The notes beneath the pieces were generated by a model. The model searched no databases. It was not told the origin of the DNA and saw only the letters and a list, made by a program, of their open reading frames with translations. From Steromphala cineraria (lineage: Eukaryota > Mollusca > Gastropoda > Trochida > Trochidae): a stretch of 64,000 nt of DNA. Location: the NCBI GenBank assembly GCA_916613615.1, contig OU744724.1, forward strand, positions 21,872,171 through 21,936,170, in the 5' to 3' direction. Of the stretch, positions 20,919-35,000 are shown in pieces (positions within the stretch are counted from its first letter, which is position 1; each line of letters begins with the position of its first letter). The position numbers and the translations under genes are program-made.

Positions 20919-22418
20919 ATAGAGTACGTCAGGGTATTTCCGCTCACTTTTGGAGGCGATCTCATAATGACACATCACGATTAGAGATAGACCAAATATT
21001 TTAATTCAGGCAGGAAAATAAACATTTCAGCTTCATAGATTGAACATTTTTATTTAAAAATACCCTCATTAATTAAGACAATCAGGCAATAACGTCGTAG
21101 TTCACGAGTAGGCTAATTCCGATCAGCTGGGGTTAATTCCGCTCACCCCTGTGGGTAATTCCCCTCAGTACCAAAATATAACGTTTTTACACCTAAATGG
21201 TATCAATTCATATTTTTAGAGTAGTTTAAATATCAATGTTTATATTTTGTTATTAATGAATAATTCTTTAAGGTACGACCATTTACCAACATGTTTCAAA
21301 CACTTGGTATTCACAATGCTTGACTCATTTCCAAAACCAACTTCAAGAATGTACTCTACGTTCTTAAGAACTTAAATATATATAATATAAATATGTATAA
21401 ATAATACACCACATTTCCGAATCATCCCAAACTCGATGTTATGATGATAACTGATGTTTAACTGTGTGATCATTCGCATAAACTTGTAACAATTCTGAAA
21501 ACAAATAATTATTCAATTTACGTGAATACTTTTTGGAAAATTTCAGATGCATGATTTGAGTTTAAAGGTCAACTTAAAATTTCTATTACAAAACAATGTT
21601 GGCCTAAGGCCACAAACCTCAAGCAATAGCCGAAGTTTAAGCATGGCCTGTCATTTTATGTCTTTAATTAATTTGTGCAACAGAGTGCAAAGAGTCTGAT
21701 GTAGGTTGAATTTGTCGTTTAATTATGTCTATTGTCTTTTGATCTATCTTCCAGTTCATTACTCTTATGATATATGTTACAGTTATATCAAATTGAGATC
21801 TTACGAAAATACGTTTAGAAAAACTGTTGTGATTGTTATCAAATAATTCTAAATTCACCTGCAATTGTAAATGATAACTTCTTGAACATCTATTTATTCA
21901 ATAAAATTATTAGCAAGGGAAGATTGACGTCATATCTTATTGTGAGCGGAATTAAACTACTTCCAATTATCGTAAAAAATAATGGAGGCTTATTCCGCTC
22001 ACATCAAATTCATAGATTGTTCATTAAATCCAAATATTACTGTATGAAAGCCACATCGAAAAGGATATCTTGAAGTTTTTTACAGCTCATTTAAACATTT
22101 AGCACCACTCAAGTTGATGTTATTTGTCAATGAATGCCGACTGGGTTTGACTGACTGCCAACATCTAACGGCCATCAATCTGATAAGAAATGGCGAAAAG
22201 GAAAGCGCGGGAAAACAAAACTTTCGTTTTTTTTGAATTATTCAAAAGAAAACAATTAAGAATATATTGTTGGATGTCATGAATAACAAACTATTGAAAC
22301 GGAGTTGTGAAATATGCAAAGCATACACAAACACAAAACATATTTAATCTTTAATGACAGATTTTATGTTACCGAGCGGAATTACCCTCATGAGCGGAAT
22401 TACCCGGACGTACTCTAT
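20919..22418. mobile_element. 1.5-kb TIR element with internal GAGCGGAATTA repeats
   Basis: The left end ATAGAGTACGTCAGGGTATT and the right end match inverted at about 26 of 28 positions. The core TTCCGCTCA/TGAGCGGAA recurs, sometimes diverged, near 20938, 21130, 21160, 21945, 21993, 22375 and 22391. No transposase frame is present. The direct target repeat is not clear. Such iterated subterminal motifs are typical transposase-binding arrays. Confidence 0.7.
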
Positions 22419-22444
22419 TTATTGTTTTGTGATTTTAATTGTCC

Positions 22445-22644
22445 NNNNNNNNNNNNNNNNNNNNNNNNNNNNNNNNNNNNNNNNNNNNNNNNNNNNNNNN
22501 NNNNNNNNNNNNNNNNNNNNNNNNNNNNNNNNNNNNNNNNNNNNNNNNNNNNNNNNNNNNNNNNNNNNNNNNNNNNNNNNNNNNNNNNNNNNNNNNNNNN
22601 NNNNNNNNNNNNNNNNNNNNNNNNNNNNNNNNNNNNNNNNNNNN
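22445..22644. other. Assembly gap (200 N)
   Basis: Exactly 200 undetermined bases, a standard placeholder length, so the true distance is unknown. It lies just outside the TIR element and upstream of GNPAT exon 1. Confidence 0.99.
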
Positions 22645-23000
22645 CCCTGACATGTACGTATCAAAACTGTATTTTCGGATGGATCGTTTACTATCATCAA
22701 ACGAAAGATAAAAATATGAGCATACATCAATGAAATCAATAAAAGTTATGAAATCAATATTAAAATCATTTGATACGAAAAATGATTATTTAAAAAAATA
22801 TACGACTGCAGCTGTATTGTAAAATGTGTATTCCTGGTCAACAGACGCTTCCTCAACATTCAATGTTTAAATTGTTGTACGGAAAGTAGTATTACCGGCG
22901 TCAGGCGATTTTCGTGACCAATGGTCACAAACAAGAACAGGTGCGCGTTTGTTTACGGTCCAAAACTTCAAGAACCGGTAGACGCCCATTGCTTGACAGA

Positions 23001-26000
23001 ATGGCAGATCAGTCCAGGAACTCTTGGATTAAGAAAGGTTGTAAATCGCAAGCATTTTGATTAATTGTTATGTTGAATGAGGCCGTCGAATTTGTATTGA
23101 AAGTGACATTTCGTTCAAAAATCAAAATGTAGCCTGGCTGCTTTATCAAGTTTATGGATACATGATGCACGTGTGTAAATCATGATTTACTGTTATCTTC
23201 AAATGACCCTCTTCAATGTATCATTCTGTTACATCGGATGATTACTGGCTGCGGCACTTATCAAATCGTTCTGTGCAGTAATTTAGATACCATAATTAGT
23301 TCTGCTGCTCATTTGGCAAATTATCATCAGCTTTGAAAACCATTTTGATGTTTTCAATTTTAAGATGTCTCTGCATCTGCATGCAAATGGCAAGTTGTTT
23401 AAATTTAATATTTTTATGTGTCGATTTTGAGGATGTGATCATAACATAACTTTAGTCTGTCCAAGCTTTTCTGCCATACAAGACCAAAGCACTTCATTAG
23501 CAGCCCCGTCTAAGGACGGGGCTGCTATCAGTTTTTGTGAAGTTTCCATCGCCGCCGCCGCCGCCGCCGCCGCCGCACTCATACTACTAGCTATAACTTT
23601 TTTCCCCTAAGCTTTCCAGAACTCTTATTCATACCTTACTCCTCATACCGCGGGGGAACGATTTTGACACGTTCACTTTCAAGGTCAAAGGTCAAGGTCA
23701 CGAGCTATGTATTCACACTAAGAATTCCTTGTAAACGCGATAACTTGAAAAGTTTTTGTGCTATGAAGCTCTAACTTGGTATATATCATCCTTGGAAAAG
23801 TAAAAAAATTTGAAAAGGTTTTGGCTACAATCCGTCAAAGGTCAAGGTCACAGCAAGGTCATGACGTAAGCATGTTTTAGCGAAAATGCTTTATTTTAAC
23901 TATGAACACTTTTAATCAATACATGATTGTTATACTCAAAAAAAAGTGTTCAATGATTGTGTGACCTTGAAGGTCAAACGTCAAGGTCATGAGATATGAG
24001 TTATTACAAAATGCACTAAATTGGGGTATAACTTTATCCCATTTAGCTTTTCAGAACTCATGAACATGTCTAAATGTTAATACTTCCAGGGAATCATTAT
24101 GACATGTTCACTTTCAAGTTCAAAGGTCAAGGTCACGAGTTATAAAATCACCACAAAATTCTTTGTAAACACGGTAACTTGAAAAGTTTTTGTGCTATGA
24201 AGCTCTAACTTGGTATATATCATCCTTGGAAAAGTAAAAAATTTTGAAAAGGTTTCGGCTACAATCTGTCAAAGGTCAAGGTCACAGCAAGGTCATGACT
24301 TAAGCAAGGTTTAGCGAAAATGCTTAATTTTAACTATGATCACTTTTAATCAATACATGATTGTTATACTCAATAAAAAGTGTTCAATTATTGTGTGACC
24401 TTGAAGGTCAAAGGTCAAGGTCATGAGATATGAGTTATTGCAATTCCTTCTAAACACAATAACTTGAAAAGTTTTTGTGCTAAGAAGTTTAGATTTTGTA
24501 TATATTATCTCTTGAGAAGTACAACATTTTCAAAAAGATTTGGGTACTAACTGTCGAAGGTCAAGGTCCAAGCAAGGTCAACATATATGGAGAAAATGGA
24601 TTAATTGTATTTTTAACACTTTATTTCATTACAATAATGTTATACTCAATGAAATGTGTTCATTGATTGTGTGACCTTGAGTGTCAAAGGTCAAGGTCAC
24701 GAGAAAATTCCCAATTTGGTGAGGCCTGTAAAAGGCGGAACAGGGTAAGGCGAAACCCAAAGTTCCGGGGCTGCTCTGCTTTTGCGGTATCCCGCAAACG
24801 CTAATCTAGTTTTATTTATATTATGGTAAAAACATAAATTGAGCTCTGCATGGAAATCTTAAACGGCCAGTTCGAGCGCGTTTTCACCGATAAGCTTAGG
24901 CTGCTAACGAAGCTATGTTTAGACACAGCGCGTCATTTGTTTAGCAGATCTATAAATAGAATGAGAAATGTCCCTTCCCATATTGCAATATAGTGTGCAG
25001 GGAATTCTGGGTGGGACCTATGTTTTCAGTGCCTATCAAAATTCGAAGATGGCACTTCGTTTTTTAAAAACAGTCACTACGTTAATATCATGGAATTTAC
25101 ATGGTTATATGTGTAAAAGGGTCATTTCATCCTTAGAAAAATCTTTGTCGTGTGAACAACAGTAAAATCAGTTACATTTAGGAATCTTGCAGTGATATGT
25201 CATCTCATGATTGTAAAGCAAATTTTAAAAATGTTTTTCCAGTTAAAAATCCGTAAATTTATTGTAGATTTCTGGTTATTTCATTTTGGGGCAATGTCTC
25301 CCAAATAAATCCGCTTGACATTTCTCTCTTATCTACTCGCATGCGAATTTCCACCGTACTTTCGCCGTCGCCCTCGACTTCCTCATTCATAGTAAAACCT
25401 TTTTCACTTAATTCACATGATGTTCTGAAAAGAGCAATACGTACTGTGTATAATTGGGAGTGCGGAAGCGCTGACGAATTTTTTGTATATTCGAAAGCCG
25501 ATTCGAATCAACTATTCTTCTCAGTGTCATATTGATTGAGCCTAGACATTTTAGGTGTCATATGTAGATTTCAATAAACAATCTGTCTGTCTGTCAATTT
25601 TCTTATGCAAACATTATTAACAAATCTTCTACAATTTAAACATCCAAGTAACTACAACACCGACCAAACAATCAGCTGACAATAATCCTAGTGGCCGCCA
25701 TGACCAAGGCTTCGAGTTCGATCGGCTTTCTTCCGCCATTTTGAATTGTTAGCATTGCGACAAAACAAATGTACTGTATTATGCTAATTCATTAAGGAGG
25801 TTGGATACCTTTGTTTCTGCACATCCGCAACAGTCAGATAATCAGATTGAGCTATTTTAAAGTTTATGCTATTTTGTTTATTTTTCACTGCAAGTGTGAG
25901 ATTAAAAAACTAAAAAATTAAATAATGATTTAGTTTAACAAATAACAATGACTATGTTATATTTGTGAACATAAGTTTTTGTTTTATGATAAAATTTATT

Positions 26001-29000
26001 TCACTAATTAACCTTAAAAACTAATGAAAAACTCTAAAAAGGGTAATGTTGACAATGAAGAGTTATCTCCCCTGGATGTTGATTTTCATTGATGTGGCTT
26101 AATTGAATGTGAATATCTCTGTTATCCGCTGGTGACATATCTTTTTTTCTTTTTAATCTTATTCTAGTGTGTATTAACTATAAAATATATAATTTTCAAA
26201 AAAATCTTAATACGAGAAATTGATTTTTTTTTCATAAAAGAATAATATTTTACAAAAATAATCATAGAAAGAAAAAGGTAATTTGCATGTCTTTACTTCA
26301 TATTAGTTTCAAGTTCCCCTTTTCCGACTTAGTTTACTTACATACTGCAATGGCTTAATAGAAAAACATTTAAATAACAATTATATTCCAAAGTTATCTT
26401 GAAAAGGAGTTTTTAAATTATTGTATTTTCATCATTGGGTGCCCTAACGGATGGGCCCTTTTTCGAACAATAACTGTGGTGACATGGTATTTTTATGACA
26501 CAATTTGATTCAAGACATATTTTTCAACAAAATAAGACCAAATTTAGTTATTTCTTAATACCTCGATATTTTGTATCCAACCTCCTTAAGTAAATCAAGA
26601 AAAAATAATTGATTGATAGAAGAGGGACATGTTTACTCGTGATGCAAAATAAAAGTTATCAATAAAGACAATGTTTTGTGGCAGTAAATGCCAGTAATGC
26701 ATCTCACGCTCATAGCTCCAATGATTAGCTTCATTTCACGATGTTTTTCTTTTTTTGGGGCGATACACTTTATTCTTTGTCAAGTTGTTAAATTATGAAC
26801 AACTGAAATGATAACCTCATGAACATATTTGAAATTAAGTGTGAAATAATCATCTAAAAATTGTATATATTAGTTAACAGGAAAGTCCTCCTGAATTTCG
26901 TTTCCACAAAAAATACACCGCTCGAAGTGCTTGTCAGTGGCTTTGATTATTTTCGCTATTTTTTTGTTTTGAATGGCGGATTGGAGCAAATTACCAAACT
27001 TGACATAGTTATTAACATAAAAAATAGAAAACAAATCGAATAAACAAAATTTGACGTGTCGTGTGCAAAAGGGAATTCCCTCCCGAATATTTGTGGAACA
27101 AAAAATACCCGGTCCAACTGACCGTTTAAAGTACCAGAATCTGTAAATCTTTGCATAATCAAATCAATAGATTTTTTTTTTAACACATCAAATAATAATA
27201 ATATTTGGCATTTATATAGCGCCAAAACCAGTTTCAGTAACTGCTCTAAGGCGCTGTTCACAGAGCTCTGAATGGCCTAGTCACTATATGCCAGCCGAAA
27301 CAAATGGGCTTTCAGCTGAGTTTTGAAAGTTATTAATTCATGGGTTTCTCTTAGAGTTTCTGGAAGGTCATTCCATAGCTGTGGTGCAGATTTTGAGAAT
27401 GACCTATCTCCAAATGTTGAAGTTTTTGACCTCGGTATTTGAAGGAGGTTTTGTTGCCCTGATCTAAGTGTTCTTTGTGGCCTGTAAGGATGAAGCAGCT
27501 CTGTGAGGTATCCAGGTGCTTGATTGTGCAGTGCCTTGAATGTCAGTAGAAGGATCTTAAACTGTATTCGGTATTGAACTGGAAGCCAGTGAAGCCTTCT
27601 GAGGATAGGCGAGACCCTGTCAAACTTCTTTGTTTTGGTAACAAGCCTTGCTGCACAGTTCTGGACTTTTTTAGTCGACTGAGGAGATTTTTGGATACAC
27701 CACCCAGAAGTCCATTACAGAAGTCCAAGTGTGATACAACTGTTGCTTGTGTCTTCATTCATGAAACATCGGATGCTCCCGATATGCCTGATGTTAAACT
27801 ATGCCTTTTTGCAAACAGCATCGACCTGTTGATCCATATCAATTCATTGTCTAACAGAACACCAAGGTTGCGGGCTTCAGTTGCAGGTTTTATTGTACAG
27901 CTACCGAGAGTGATATTAGGTGTTGACGATTGCGCCACGTCTTCTTGAGATAATGAGAATCTCTGTCTTGCTATCGTTGAGTTTTAAAAAATTTAGAGAC
28001 ATCCATTCTCTGATATCAACTAAGCAATTATTATACCCCCGACCAACGGTCCGGGGTATCTAGTAATACCAACGATTCCGTCTGTGTGTCCGTGTGTGTG
28101 TCCGTCCGAGGACATTTTTTGTCTGACCTATTACGGGAAAACCATTTGTCCGATTAATTTCAAATTTTGCACATGTCTTCTACCCTACTAGGAGGGGTGC
28201 AGTGCCAAGTAACAGCAAATTTTGTTAACATTTGAATTTTTTATTAATTTTTTACAAATTTCCATGTTTTGAACTCAGTCATTTTCCAATATCAGATTTG
28301 TCCGACCTATTACGGGAAAACTATTTGACCGATTTATTTCAAATTTTGCACATGTCTTCTACCCTACTAGGAGGGGTGCAGTGCCAAGTAACAGCAAATT
28401 TCGTTAACATTTGAATTTATTATTAATTTTTTACAAATTTCCATGTTTTGAACTTAGTCATTTTCCAATATCAGATTTGTCCGACCTATTACAGGAAAAA
28501 AGTTTCATCTGATTCTTTTCACATTTTGCACATGTCTTCTTCCATACTAGGAGCGGTGCAGTGCCAAATCAATACTAAAATTGATGAGTGTTTTTTGTGT
28601 GTTTTTTTTTTTTTACAAACTTCCATTTTTTGGATTAGTCATTTTTCTCAATTCCTCTTTGGGGGTCAAATGCTGTGCAAGAGATGACTACATTGAAAGT
28701 AAAAAGTAATTCAGTTAGTCAGGGATGCACGGTCGGGGGTATTCGTGAGCCACGCTCACTTTTTTGCTTGTTGATTGTCTGAAATGAGATTTTGACAGAT
28801 TCTGAAACTACTGGTTTAAAACCAAGGTATAGTTGCGTGTCGTCGGCATATAGGTGGAATCCAAGATTGTGTTTCCTAGCAATGTCGCCCAAAGGTGATG
28901 TATACAGTGTGAATAATATTGGTCCAAACGATCCTTGCGGGACGCCGTACTCAAGCAACCTTGGTTTTGAAGTTATTCCGTCAATTAGAACAGACTGGCA

Positions 29001-32000
29001 TCGATGAGATAGGTAAGAACGGAACCATTTGAGACAAGTTCCTTCCACACAGATTCGTGATTCCATTCGATGTATCAAAGTGTCGTGGTCGATGGTATCA
29101 AATGCTGCGGACAGGTCTAGCAGCACAAGGATAGCAGCGCCCTGGGAGTCCACAGCATTTTGAACCCGCACCAGTGCTGTTTCTGTACTGTGGTACTGAC
29201 GGTAAGCTGACTGAAGATCCTCAAATCGTCCAGTCTGTTCAAGATGTGTCTTTAGCTGAGCGGCAATAACACGCTCAAGGACTTTGGAGACAAATGGCAG
29301 GTTTGAAATTGGCCTGTAGTTTTTCAGGCCTTCCCGATCCAATGTCGGTTTCTTGATGAGAGGGGTAAGCAGAGCCTCTTTCAAAGCATTTGGCACATAA
29401 CCTTCTGACATTGACTGGTTGACCAACAAGGTTAGCATTGGTGTGAAGGTTTCCAGACAGTCCTTCAGGAGCCAAGTTGGCACTGGGTCAAGGGCACACG
29501 ATTTTGTGGGACTTTTGGCTAGAACTGTTTTCAATTCCCCCTCTGTACAAGTACAGATTTCTTCCATCTTTACTACACTATTTGACAGCACAACAGTGAC
29601 GTTTGATTTGACTGATGTAATGAGATGTTCGAGGTCCTTTCGGATAGTGCATATTTTGTTATTGAAATAGTTTATAAATGTCTCTGTCAGCTGGTGCTTG
29701 CAACTGACATTAGGCAGGAGTTGATGGTAATGTTGATTCAGCAGCTGTTTGGAGAGACGAAACAGTTACTTCTGGTCAGCTGCCTCGTCAAAGGCTTTCG
29801 TATAGAAGGACTTTTTGGCCTCACATACTAGATGAGTAACAAAGTTGCGTTGAGATGCGTGCATTTCCTTATGGACATCAAACAATTCAGTCCAATTTTG
29901 AATTTTAAGTATTATTATTATTTACTAAACTAACGGCAATAACGCACATTGGAAAAAGACTAATCATATACATATCCATGTTGGATGTTTTTTTAATGTT
30001 TGTTATGATATGTACTTTTGAATTTGAAATTGTTTACATTTTGACAAGGAGAGGCATTGATATTAGCCATTTGCTTGTTTGCAAATCCATTTCTGTATCT
30101 CTATAGAAATAAATATAACTATGTAACTTTAGAATGCCAACTTTGCAAGAAAAGAGACATGAAACGTTTGATTGTAATAACACATTCGTGAGTATATAAC
30201 TATATTGTGAGTATTAGGCAATGTTCCATTTCAAATGTTTTGATTTGATTTTGATTTGATTTTTTAAAATTCAATAAAGATACCAAGAATATACTCCAAG
30301 TACAAGGAACAGAGGGGTATATTTTAGCACATTCAGTTGACGCTTGTTATTATATTATAGTAGAGGAAGAGTACTATAAGGTTACCGGGTATAATTATTC
30401 TTTATTTGAATTTTGATTGAAAAGTGAAAACCTTGTTCGTAACCATTTGAGACACTTTGCCCTTATATCTTGAATACAAAATTCAGCAAATTGCCCGATT
30501 GCCAAATAATGCAATTTTTAATCTCCGAAATTTCTTATGTTATCTGATTATCCTATATAACTTTTATCGTGTATTGGAAAACCAAGAGTGACATCTGTAA
30601 ATGACAAGCAGGCTAGTTATTGCCTTCAAGTGTCAAAACTTTCATAAATAAAGGGATGGAATGAAATATCAGACATACTGTAAATCATTTTTGATTAATA
30701 CATTTATTTAACCAAAGACAATGGGGGGGAAATGCTACACTTAAGCTTGTGTCAATACATAGTTCGGTACAAAAGTTTCAGTTGGTACATTTTGGTTGGT
30801 AGAGATTCACAAACACATTGTTCCTTAGAAATAATCCCTGAAGCCTGTAAGAATGAATACATAAATAAGTTTTAGTAATGTTGAAATAAAATATGGTATT
30901 CAGTGTAAAACAAAATAATACTTCAGACCCAAAAGCAAAATACTTTATAAGATGTGAACCAATTTACCTCTATAAGGAAAGTATTTCTTTTTGAGAAAAA
31001 CTTTGTCTTTTTTTTTCAACATAATGAAAATGATTTTGAATAATAGAATCTCACCCTCATGTGGTCGGACATACATTATATCAACACTTTTATGATAGTA
31101 AAATATCCTCTGCAATCCTCCAATATTTGTAACTTTTATTAACTTGTATTGAAATATTTGACACTTGAGCGAAATTCTTTAGGCTAACCTTGCTGAATGA
31201 GGGCTGAATGGAGCAGATTGTTGGACTCAGAAGAACACCGACGGGAAATACTTGACATCTACCTGAACATTTCTGAACATTTATTTTCAATTAACTCCTG
31301 AATGTTCTTAGCTGTAATAATTCTATTTCAATTTAAATATTTCCATTTCAGATGATCCGAAACTTGTGTCAGCTAAACACAAGGATGTGTTCACGGATTC
31401 CCTTGATGACCGACGACACACGAGTGATGTAAAATATATGTTCAGGTCAAGGGACGAGCCAAAGTTTAAACTTAACAAACCTCGAACAAACGAAGAGATT
31501 AAACAACATGTCTTACAAAGTGACCGAGTCAAATATGCCATTGATCAGGTAAATTGACTTTATACAATACCAATACCAATAGCCTATATATATGTTAACT
31601 ATGGTACAACCATATTGTACCTGGTATATCAAAATCATTTTGATTTATCGCTTATTTTGTCATTCTTTAGTACCGGTATACCAGATTCTTTGAATCGGTG
31701 TGTTATGCAGCATTATTGTCAGTTTAGAGTAATGGTATTGATGGTTTGGCTAAGAAATATGTCATACTGATAATTACATGAGAATAAGGAACAATGGGAA
31801 ATAGTATCAGATTAAAAACTGTAAGGACCTGAACAAATAATGTTGTGTAATGTAGATAAAAGTGTTGGCCATTGTGGCGGATGCTTATTTCAAACACTGA
31901 ATATCAATATCAAAGTTTAGGTGCTCAAGTCTTCAACAGTTTGGCATTAATCCTGCAGCCCCCAACTTGTTCTGCTCATCAACTTGAGATTGTCTTGTCC

Positions 32001-35000
32001 GTGTCAGGTTGCCAGTGAGACACAACTGCCAGTGTTGGAGCTCATGGATCAAGCCAGGGAGATCGTGGAGGAGATGGCCCACAATCTGAGGATGCCACCA
32101 ATACGAGCCTTTGCTTTCATGCTTATAAAGGCTTTCAAACAGATCTTCAGACGTATTTATGTGAATGAAGAAGGGATTCAGAAGGTAATATACGCTTTTT
32201 GTCTTTGGATGATTCTTTAGATTTGAAGATTTTTATATGTCTTGTTTTAACAAATCAAGGTAAAAATTATGACTGTGGGTTGATATGTGAGCTGATATGT
32301 ACAATTCCATCAGTTTATGTCTATATCCTTCTACTCAACTACGACAGTCGACGACCTCATACACAACATGCTTTATAAAGGGAAGTTATTTCCTGGCATT
32401 TATACAAATTTAACTTTTACGGTTTGTTGCGCATCTTAGTTATACATATCCAAAGTGTTTACATTGATTGGGGATTAGGAATGACATCATTGACAATTGG
32501 ACATATTCACATTTTTTAACAATTTTCTGAATGATTAATTAATCATTTACCATATATCAATTATACAGGCCTTGTGCTACTTTTCCATGGTAGTCGTGTA
32601 CGAGGCGTGTTGCTACTGTTGCAGGTGCGGTCGGTGATGAAGGAGTACCCAATCCTGCTGATGCCCAACCACAGGAGCTACCTCGACTTCCTCCTCATGT
32701 CCTACGTCTTCTACACCTACGATCTACCCCTTCCGGTCATCGCCTCCGCCATGGGTCAGTTGGAATTTGAATTTGGCGGTATTGAATAGATAACTTCATG
32801 ATACAGGATGTGATGCCCACACAATACAATGTACATGTATTACCAATTAGAATTGAGAGAGTTTCCCTTTCCCCCTCATTGTAAATCCTTAAAACAAATT
32901 GCTTAGGTCATGCCTGTAGAATTGCTTTTCTAGATTAAACTGTTAGTATTGTTGCATTACTGGAAGTTATAATCTGTAGAAAATTATCCAGATCCTCTCA
33001 TGTGACGTCTTTTGTTCTCTTTGACAGACTTCATGGGGATGAAGTTTGTAGGTTGGTTGTTAAGAAACTCTGGAGCGTTCTACATTCGACGCAGTTTTGG
33101 AGATGATCAGCTATATTGGGCCATCTTCACAGAGTACGTGCAATGTCAGATTGTTAATGGAGATCACCCTATCGAGTTCTACGTGGAGGGAACACGTAGT
33201 CGTACATCCAAGTCATATCCCCCAAAGTTCGGTAAGATTTGGCTTTATTTATAAAATACCACAGATTTTACAATATGAACATGACAGAAACTTTTCCAAT
33301 TTCTTTGTTAACCATGTAGTATGATTGAAACTTGAGATGGTTGTCTCATATCTCCCTTGGGAGCATTAGTCTAATATGAGATGTGGCTAGATGCACATAA
33401 TAGTTTTGATCAAGTTTTGAAGTTTATACCACAGAGATTCCAACGATAATCTTTAGATACTTTTTTCATAGAAAAATAAATTGTTTTCTTTTGAAACTGT
33501 TGATCTATTTCGGGACACTTTTGCACATCCCTTTTCACAGAAAATTCTAAAGCTAAATTCCTGCTATCTATTATAGTCAGCAACCGTTTCGCTCTTTTGT
33601 GCTTCGTCTAAAGAAATTTGTGCAGTTTTATTGTAAATTACCAGACTTGTATACCTTATTTTTAATATTCCCTAGTGACATAGACTTTCTAAACTTTTCA
33701 TGTTGATTTTAAAAAAGTCATGATAATAGAAAATCCATTATGAAATCATTAGAGTTAGAATCATCGGTAGGAAACTATGCCTTTGTGTATCAAGAGCTAC
33801 CTCAAACATTGCTCCCTCAAGCTTGCATATAACTTCAATTTGAAATAAACATTATTTTCTGAATATCTGAGTCACATCAATTTCTGTACCCAGGCATGTT
33901 ATCAGCGGCGCTAGAGCCGTACTTCAAGTCTCACATCCCGGACATCATGGTGATCCCGGTCAGTATCAGCTACGACAGGATGCTGGAGGAAAGTCTCTAC
34001 GCCTACGAGCTGCTCGGGGTGCCCAAACCTAAAGAGTCAACTTCAGTGAGTACCCTTGCATGTTCTCATTCCACAAAACACTTAACTTGTACAAACTGCT
34101 TTGTGGAACAGCACCCTTTCGCATGAGTTGCAGCAATTTCAATCATTTTCTCTCTTGCTGTATTTCATTTTATAAAAAATATTCCTGTGTCAGCTTTTCA
34201 ACCCACTGCACTTTATCTTGATAGTCCAATGAGAACTCCTGTTCTGCCTCATCTTGATAGTCAAATGAGAACTCCTGTTCTGCCTCATCTTGATAGTCCA
34301 ATGAGAACTCCTGTTCTGCCTCATCTTGATAGTCCAATGAGAACTTCTGTGCTGTCTCATCTTGATAGTCCAATGAGAACTCCTGTGCTGCCTCATCTTG
34401 ATAGTCCAATGAGAACTCTTGTTCTGCCTCATCTTGATAGTCCAATGAGAACTCCTGTTCTGCCTCATCTTGATAGTCCAATGAGAACTTCTGTGCTGCC
34501 TCATCTTGATAGTCCAATGAGAACTCTTGTTCTGCCTCATCTTGATAGTCCAATGAGAACTCTTGTTCTGCCTCATCTTGATAGTCCAATGAGAACTCCT
34601 GTTCTGCCTCATCTTTATAGTTCAATGAGAACTCTTGTTCTGCCTCATCTTGATAGTCCAATGAGAACTCCTGTTCTGCCTCATCTTGATAGTCCAATGA
34701 GAACTCCTGTTCTGCCTCATCTTGATAGTCCAATGAGAACTCCTGTTCTGCCTCATCTTGATAGTCCAATGAGAACTCTTGTTCTGCCTCATCTTGATAG
34801 TCCAATGAGAACTCCTGTTCTGCCTCATCTTGATAGTCCAATGAGAACTCCTGTTCTGCCTCATCTTGATAGTCCAATGAGAACTCTTGTTCTGCCTCAT
34901 CTTGATAGTCCAATGAGAACTCCTGTGCTGCCTCATCTTGATAGTCCAATGAGAACTCCTGTTCTGCCTCATCTTGATAGTCCAATGAGAACTCCTGTTC

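Noticed and set aside
22314..22739. Frames spanning the N run
   Set aside because: They cross undetermined bases.
23551..23575. CRISPR-like or protein-coding GCC repeat
   Set aside because: A simple GCC run within the Helitron-like element; repeat spacing in this window is tandem, not CRISPR, and the genome is animal.
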